DNA of 6,083 nucleotides, taken from NCBI GenBank assembly GCA_023422635.1, contig JAFAGO010000012.1, forward strand, positions 1 through 6,083, given 5' to 3'. This document shows, in pieces, positions 5,831 through 6,083 of this stretch (position 1 is its first letter; each line of letters opens with the position of its first letter). The notes under the pieces are model-generated. The model worked only from the letters and a program-made list of their open reading frames with translations. It was not told the DNA's origin and did no database searches. The position numbers were made by a program, and so were the translations under genes. This DNA comes from Bacteroidota bacterium. Its GTDB lineage: Bacteria > Bacteroidota > Bacteroidia > Flavobacteriales > Weeksellaceae.

Positions 5831-6083
5831 GCTCAAAATATTACAAGGTCAATTCACCAACCTGCTCAAAATGTTGCAAGGTTAAAACTGAACCTGCTCA
5901 AAATATTACAAGGTCAATTTACCAACCTGCTCAAAATGTTGCAAGGTTAAAACTGAACCTGCTCAAAATATTATAAGGTCAATTTACCAACCTGCTCAAA
6001 ATGTTGCAAGGTTAAAACTGAACCTGCTCAAAATATTATAAGGTCAATTTACCAACCTGCTCAAAATGTTGCAAGGTTAAAAC
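5830..6083. repeat. Tandem array: 65-bp units, each of two related half-units (33 + 32 bp)
   Basis: Eight half-units begin with TGCTCAAAAT at 5830, 5863, 5895, 5928, 5960, 5993, 6025 and 6058, so spacing strictly alternates 33 and 32. Half A continues ATTAYAAGGTC and ends in ACCAACC; half B continues GTTGCAAGGTT and ends in CTGAACC. All complete B copies are identical, and A copies differ at two positions only. The last B is cut by the window end, so the array continues. Each half has ACCT before and AGGT after the core (the first lacks the leading ACC), an imperfect inverted repeat. All frames are closed by frequent stops and 65 is not a multiple of 3, so it is non-coding. The array begins 8 bp after the recombinase stop codon. 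Possible roles are an iteron-like protein-binding array, a mobile-element end with multiple transposase sites, or a satellite; none is proven. Confidence 0.95.

Noticed and set aside
5830..6083. CRISPR array
   Set aside because: There are no unique spacers: the sequence between cores is itself repeated unit by unit, and no cas gene is near. It is a tandem repeat.
5830..6083. Repeat protein coded by the array on either strand
   Set aside because: Each frame meets a stop within about one unit, and the 65-bp period shifts frame from unit to unit.

Overview
The window looks like a low-GC member of the Bacteroidota, most likely Flavobacteriia; genus cannot be told. The grounds are: a tRNA promoter of Bacteroidota type (TTTG, 20-nt gap, TATATTTG), start codons preceded by A-rich rather than Shine-Dalgarno sequence, no encoded CCA on the three tRNAs, a lipoprotein-type AmiD-like amidase, a two-half M16 peptidase with an insertion I associate with this phylum, and an integrase of a subgroup I know from Bacteroidota.

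Left part (23-4048, minus strand): two cell-envelope genes point leftward. The promoter-proximal gene (3002-4048) encodes a lipoprotein N-acetylmuramoyl-L-alanine amidase (Amidase_2 plus peptidoglycan-binding domain). A strong hairpin terminator (2946-2981) follows it, and then a 963-residue M16 zinc metallopeptidase (23-2914). The M16 protein starts with only a stub of what looks like a lipoprotein signal, and the terminator leaves little room for a promoter, so its 5' end is suspicious.

Middle (about 4049-4510): a divergent intergenic region carries a probable promoter for each direction, then a plus-strand tRNA cluster: Ser(GCT), Pro(TGG), a UUCG-loop terminator, Arg(TCT) and a second terminator.

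Right part (4533-6083): immediately after the tRNA-Arg terminator lies a plus-strand tyrosine recombinase of an AT-richer character, which suggests the left edge of an integrated element lying beside tRNA-Arg and running off the right side of the window. The recombinase is followed directly by a non-coding tandem array: four 65-bp units, each made of two related half-units of 33 and 32 bp, giving eight copies of a shared core. The array is still running when the window ends. It is the least explained part of the window; a phased protein-binding array or a mobile-element end are the leading ideas, neither proven here.

Functionally the left genes are envelope housekeeping (peptidoglycan turnover, periplasmic proteolysis), the middle is translation, and the right is the mobile part.
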